The notes under the pieces: generated by a model | What the model saw: the letters and a program-made list of their open reading frames with translations, nothing else | What the model was told of the DNA's origin: nothing | The model's database searches: none | In this document: piece after piece, positions 61,682-64,000 of the stretch | Position numbering within the stretch: position 1 is the first letter of the stretch | How the letters are laid out: each line of letters starts with the position of its first letter | Program-made: the position numbers and the translations under genes | Assembly (NCBI GenBank): GCA_031425035.1 | Contig: JANPIN010000053.1 | Location: 1-64,000, forward strand | Origin: M3007 sp031425035 | Lineage (GTDB): Bacteria > Bacteroidota > Bacteroidia > Chitinophagales > Saprospiraceae | DNA: 64,000 nt | Direction: 5' to 3'

Positions 61682-63028
61682 TTAAAACTCCAGAATAAAC
61701 CGCGTTCCCCCGCCCGTCCCCATACCCACCCGAATATTCCCCCCATGCAACTGCATGATCTGCCGGGAAATACTCAGCCCCACCCCGGTACCGGTGGTTT
61801 TAGTCGTAAAAAATGGAATGAAAATTTCTTCGCGTAAATCGGCGGTGATGCCCGGTCCATTGTCTTCCACCTCGATGAACGCATGCCCCTTATTGTCCGC
61901 CCCGGCGCGCAGGATGATTCGTTTTTCGACCTCCTCCCCTACCCCGGCCTCAAAAGCTTCCCGGGCATTTTTGACCAGGTTGAGCAGCACCATTTCGATC
62001 TGGGAAGCATCGGCATCCAATGACAACTCTTCGGGAACCACGAAAACTTCCAACTGAATAGCCGCACTTTTCAGCTCTGCCGAGGCCAGCTGGGCGACCC
62101 GGTCGAGCAGCTTTCGTGCCGGCAATCGGTCGATTTTGGGCGGCGGAATGGCACTGAAACTGCGGTAGGCTTCCACAAAATCCATCAGGCCGCGGCTACG
62201 GGAAGCCACCACTTCCAGGGCTTCTTCGAGGTCTTCCAGCGCGGCTGCGGATTTGTCAATTTTCAGATCCGTGCGCACAATGTCCTGCATGGTTTCGATC
62301 AGGGAAACGATGGGCGTCACGGAGTTCATAATTTCATGACGCAGTACCCGGGTCAGGTCGCGCCAGGCGTCCAGTTCCTTGCGCTGCAACTCCGGGTGGA
62401 TGTTCTGCAAAGTCAACAGCCGCACTGCCCGACCCTGCAAATTCACGGTCACGCCCTGAATGGCCAGTTGCCGCCCCGCTTCCGGCTGATACAGCAACTT
62501 CTCCCGGGCATGTAAATTATGTACGAAATCGGCCAGTAGTTTATGCCGTTCGGGCAGATCCTGCAGGTGATGCAGCCGGTAAATACCGAGCACCTGAAAC
62601 GCGGCATTATTGGATAATAACACGCCCATCTGGGCATCAAAAGCCAGCACACCGGTGCCTAAATGTTGCACGATCGTGTTGAGAAACAATAAGTTAGCCT
62701 CTTTCTCAGCCCGGGTCTGGCGAAAAGCTTCCAGTACCTCGTTGAACTGGCGGTTCACTTCTTCATACGCGCCGCCTTTTTCTTTTCCGGAGTTAAAACG
62801 AATGGCAAAATCCGAGTACCGTATACTCTCAAAGAGTCGCGCCAGACGTCGGTTGGTATCATCGAGGTAGTAAAACAGACGAAAGCTGGCCCAAACTGCG
62901 CCGCCAGTCAGCAGGATAAACAGCCAGTACAGCTGCCAGAAAAAACTCACAACAGTAGCCGTAATAATAATAGCCAGGCCGATGACGCGCCAGGCCAGAC
63001 CGGTCGACAGGGTGTATTTCATGCTCAT
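61682..63028 (-). CDS. Sensor histidine kinase, NtrB-like
   Basis: The 448-residue kinase has two N-terminal membrane segments (VIGLAIIITATVVSFFWQLY, LFILLTGGAVWASFRLFYYL), a PAS-like sensor region (LNTIVQHLGTGVLAFDAQMG), an H-box RHEIMNSVTPIVSLIETMQD and an ATPase domain with N-box LVNAREAFE-like LNLVKNAREAFEAG, VEDNGPGI and FFTTKTTGTGVGLSI. It overlaps the small membrane gene by 4 nt and lies in one operon with the NtrC-type regulator. Confidence 0.93.
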   Translation of the reverse strand: MSMKYTLSTGLAWRVIGLAIIITATVVSFFWQLYWLFILLTGGAVWASFRLFYYLDDTNRRLARLFESIRYSDFAIRFNSGKEKGGAYEEVNRQFNEVLEAFRQTRAEKEANLLFLNTIVQHLGTGVLAFDAQMGVLLSNNAAFQVLGIYRLHHLQDLPERHKLLADFVHNLHAREKLLYQPEAGRQLAIQGVTVNLQGRAVRLLTLQNIHPELQRKELDAWRDLTRVLRHEIMNSVTPIVSLIETMQDIVRTDLKIDKSAAALEDLEEALEVVASRSRGLMDFVEAYRSFSAIPPPKIDRLPARKLLDRVAQLASAELKSAAIQLEVFVVPEELSLDADASQIEMVLLNLVKNAREAFEAGVGEEVEKRIILRAGADNKGHAFIEVEDNGPGITADLREEIFIPFFTTKTTGTGVGLSISRQIMQLHGGNIRVGMGTGGGTRFILEF

Positions 63029-63414
63029 AAACTATGTGCTTTAAGCCAGCGATCGAGCAAAGTATGGGTCTGCTGCATGGATTCCCGGAAGCGATCGGCC
63101 AACGGCACCCTGCTTTCATATTTGAACATCGCACTCATGCCCATAACGACCATGACGGCCAGGAAACCCAGCACCACCCAGAAGTTCCGCTTGGCAGTAT
63201 TTGCACTCACCCAGTCATACCCGCCTTTTGCCAACAAAGCAATGGTCACCACCAGCATGCAGGCGGCGAAAAGCAGGGTAAAAGCCATGACACCAAACGC
63301 GTACCCGCCGTGGGAATTACCACTTTGGTTCCCATCATCCTGCCGGAAAGCCGCCAGAAAGAAAGCACTGATTAAAGCTGCTACGACCAGAAATATATTG
63401 CCTAAAATAGTCAT
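63025..63414 (-). CDS. Small membrane protein of the two-component operon
   Basis: The 129-residue protein has three membrane segments (LGNIFLVVAALISAFFLAAF, GVMAFTLLFAACMLVVTIAL, FWVVLGFLAVMVVMGMSAM) and a short charged tail (ESRVPLADRFRESMQQTH). No family is recognised. Its placement between regulator and kinase with a 4-nt overlap suggests it works with the kinase, perhaps as an accessory sensor. Confidence 0.7.
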   Translation of the reverse strand: MTILGNIFLVVAALISAFFLAAFRQDDGNQSGNSHGGYAFGVMAFTLLFAACMLVVTIALLAKGGYDWVSANTAKRNFWVVLGFLAVMVVMGMSAMFKYESRVPLADRFRESMQQTHTLLDRWLKAHSL

Positions 63415-63478
63415 GATTGATGATTAAACAATTGTTGTTGAAGCGTTTGTACTCGTCCACGTGCTCCATGTGCCGGAC

Positions 63479-64000
63479 TTAGAGGTTGTATTTTTCCAAA
63501 CGCCGATAAAGCGAAGCCCGGGTCAAACCCAGCTCCTGCGCCGCTTCGGTGATGTTACCATGGTGTTTACTCAAGGCCTTCATAATCAGTTGTTTCTCCA
63601 TATCGTCGAGGTTCATGGTCATGGGATCGATGCTCTCGCGGGACTGGCCGGCATCGCGGAAAAAGAAGTCCTGGGGCTGCAGCGTGTCGCTTTTGGCCAT
63701 AATAACGGCGCGTTCTACAGCATGCTGGAGTTCGCGGACATTGCCGGGCCAGGGATAACGCACCATTTCCTTTAACAGCGCCGAACTGAAAGACTGCACA
63801 GTACGGTTATATTTCTGGGAAAACTGACTTAAATAATGGTTCGCCAGCAGTTCAATATCATCCGGTCGCTCGCGCAGGGCGGGTAGTTGAATTTCAATGG
63901 TGTTGATGCGATAAAGCAGATCCTGGCGAAAAGTGCGGTTTTTCACCATATCATACAGACTCTGGTTGGTAGCGGCGACCACCCGTACGTTGACCGGTTT
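63479..64000 (-). CDS. NtrC-family sigma-54 activator, cut by window end
   Basis: Only the C-terminal 173 codons are visible; the gene continues past 64000. It shows the end of the AAA+ domain (VRVVAATNQSLYDMV, FRQDLLYRINTIEIQLPALR, ERPDDIELLANHYL, YPWPGNVRELQHAVERAVIM) and a Fis-type HTH (HHGNITEAAQELGLTRASLY RRLEKYNL region). Such proteins activate sigma-54 promoters when phosphorylated. The kinase is encoded downstream in the same operon. Target genes are unknown. Confidence 0.93.
   Translation of the reverse strand, partial: KPVNVRVVAATNQSLYDMVKNRTFRQDLLYRINTIEIQLPALRERPDDIELLANHYLSQFSQKYNRTVQSFSSALLKEMVRYPWPGNVRELQHAVERAVIMAKSDTLQPQDFFFRDAGQSRESIDPMTMNLDDMEKQLIMKALSKHHGNITEAAQELGLTRASLYRRLEKYNL

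Overview
The window reads as chromosome of a Bacteroidota bacterium, most likely from the Saprospiria/Chitinophagia side. The evidence is a SusC/SusD polysaccharide locus, several secreted proteins with type IX secretion (T9SS) C-terminal sorting domains, Bacteroidota-type -7 boxes (TAnnTTTG) about 30 nt before starts instead of strong Shine-Dalgarno sites, and many lipoproteins. I saw no rRNA, tRNA, CRISPR array or insertion sequence.

Layout. 0.2-7 kb: a CHAD-domain gene and a universal stress gene, each with an FNR-like palindrome (TTGAT-N4-ATCAA type) in its upstream region; a broken GEVED-domain gene; the tyrosine/homogentisate pair HPPD and HmgA (HmgA appears to lack an internal block); and a TlpA-like thioredoxin. 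7-16.9 kb: a DUF6629 membrane protein, a MacB/Lol-like ABC exporter (ATPase, permease, lipoprotein adaptor), a coiled-coil protein, D-lactate dehydrogenase, and two secreted T9SS proteins (sulfatase, YHYH). 17-21.5 kb: an RhlE-type helicase, then a compact operon of ECF sigma factor, small membrane protein (possible anti-sigma), Spy-like sensor, MbnP and an MbnH-like di-heme protein. 21.5-34.5 kb: a laminarin-type polysaccharide utilisation locus (two GH16 lipoproteins, PKD lipoprotein, SusD, SusC, modular T9SS protein) with a divergent one-protein Reg_prop/Y_Y_Y/LuxR regulator.

35.8-57 kb is a metal and stress region in an unusual state. Intact or nearly intact genes are a multicopper oxidase fused to a CopB-like barrel, a DUF305 lipoprotein, a Met/Cys-rich lipoprotein, a possible copper radical oxidase, a CopB-type P1B ATPase, and an ackA-phosphoketolase-P-type ATPase operon. 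Between them lie remnants: a truncated DUF305-type membrane protein, a truncated outer-membrane protein, an M43 protease fragment, a porin with its middle missing, a CusA start welded to a CusB fragment, and a second CusA start. An AT-rich five-gene block (about 46.95-50.50 kb) sits between the two CusA stubs. Two diverged copies of one upstream module (40.29-40.83 and 56.96-57.33 kb) precede the two leftward metal/fermentation operons, which suggests a shared regulator.

57.4-64 kb: a frameshifted cytochrome c gene, a conserved two-gene unit of unknown function whose first gene carries an in-frame TAG, and a two-component system (histidine kinase, small membrane protein, NtrC-type regulator cut by the window end).

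The main open question is whether the repeated internal deletions and nonsense codons are real genome decay or assembly error; reads across the junctions would settle it.
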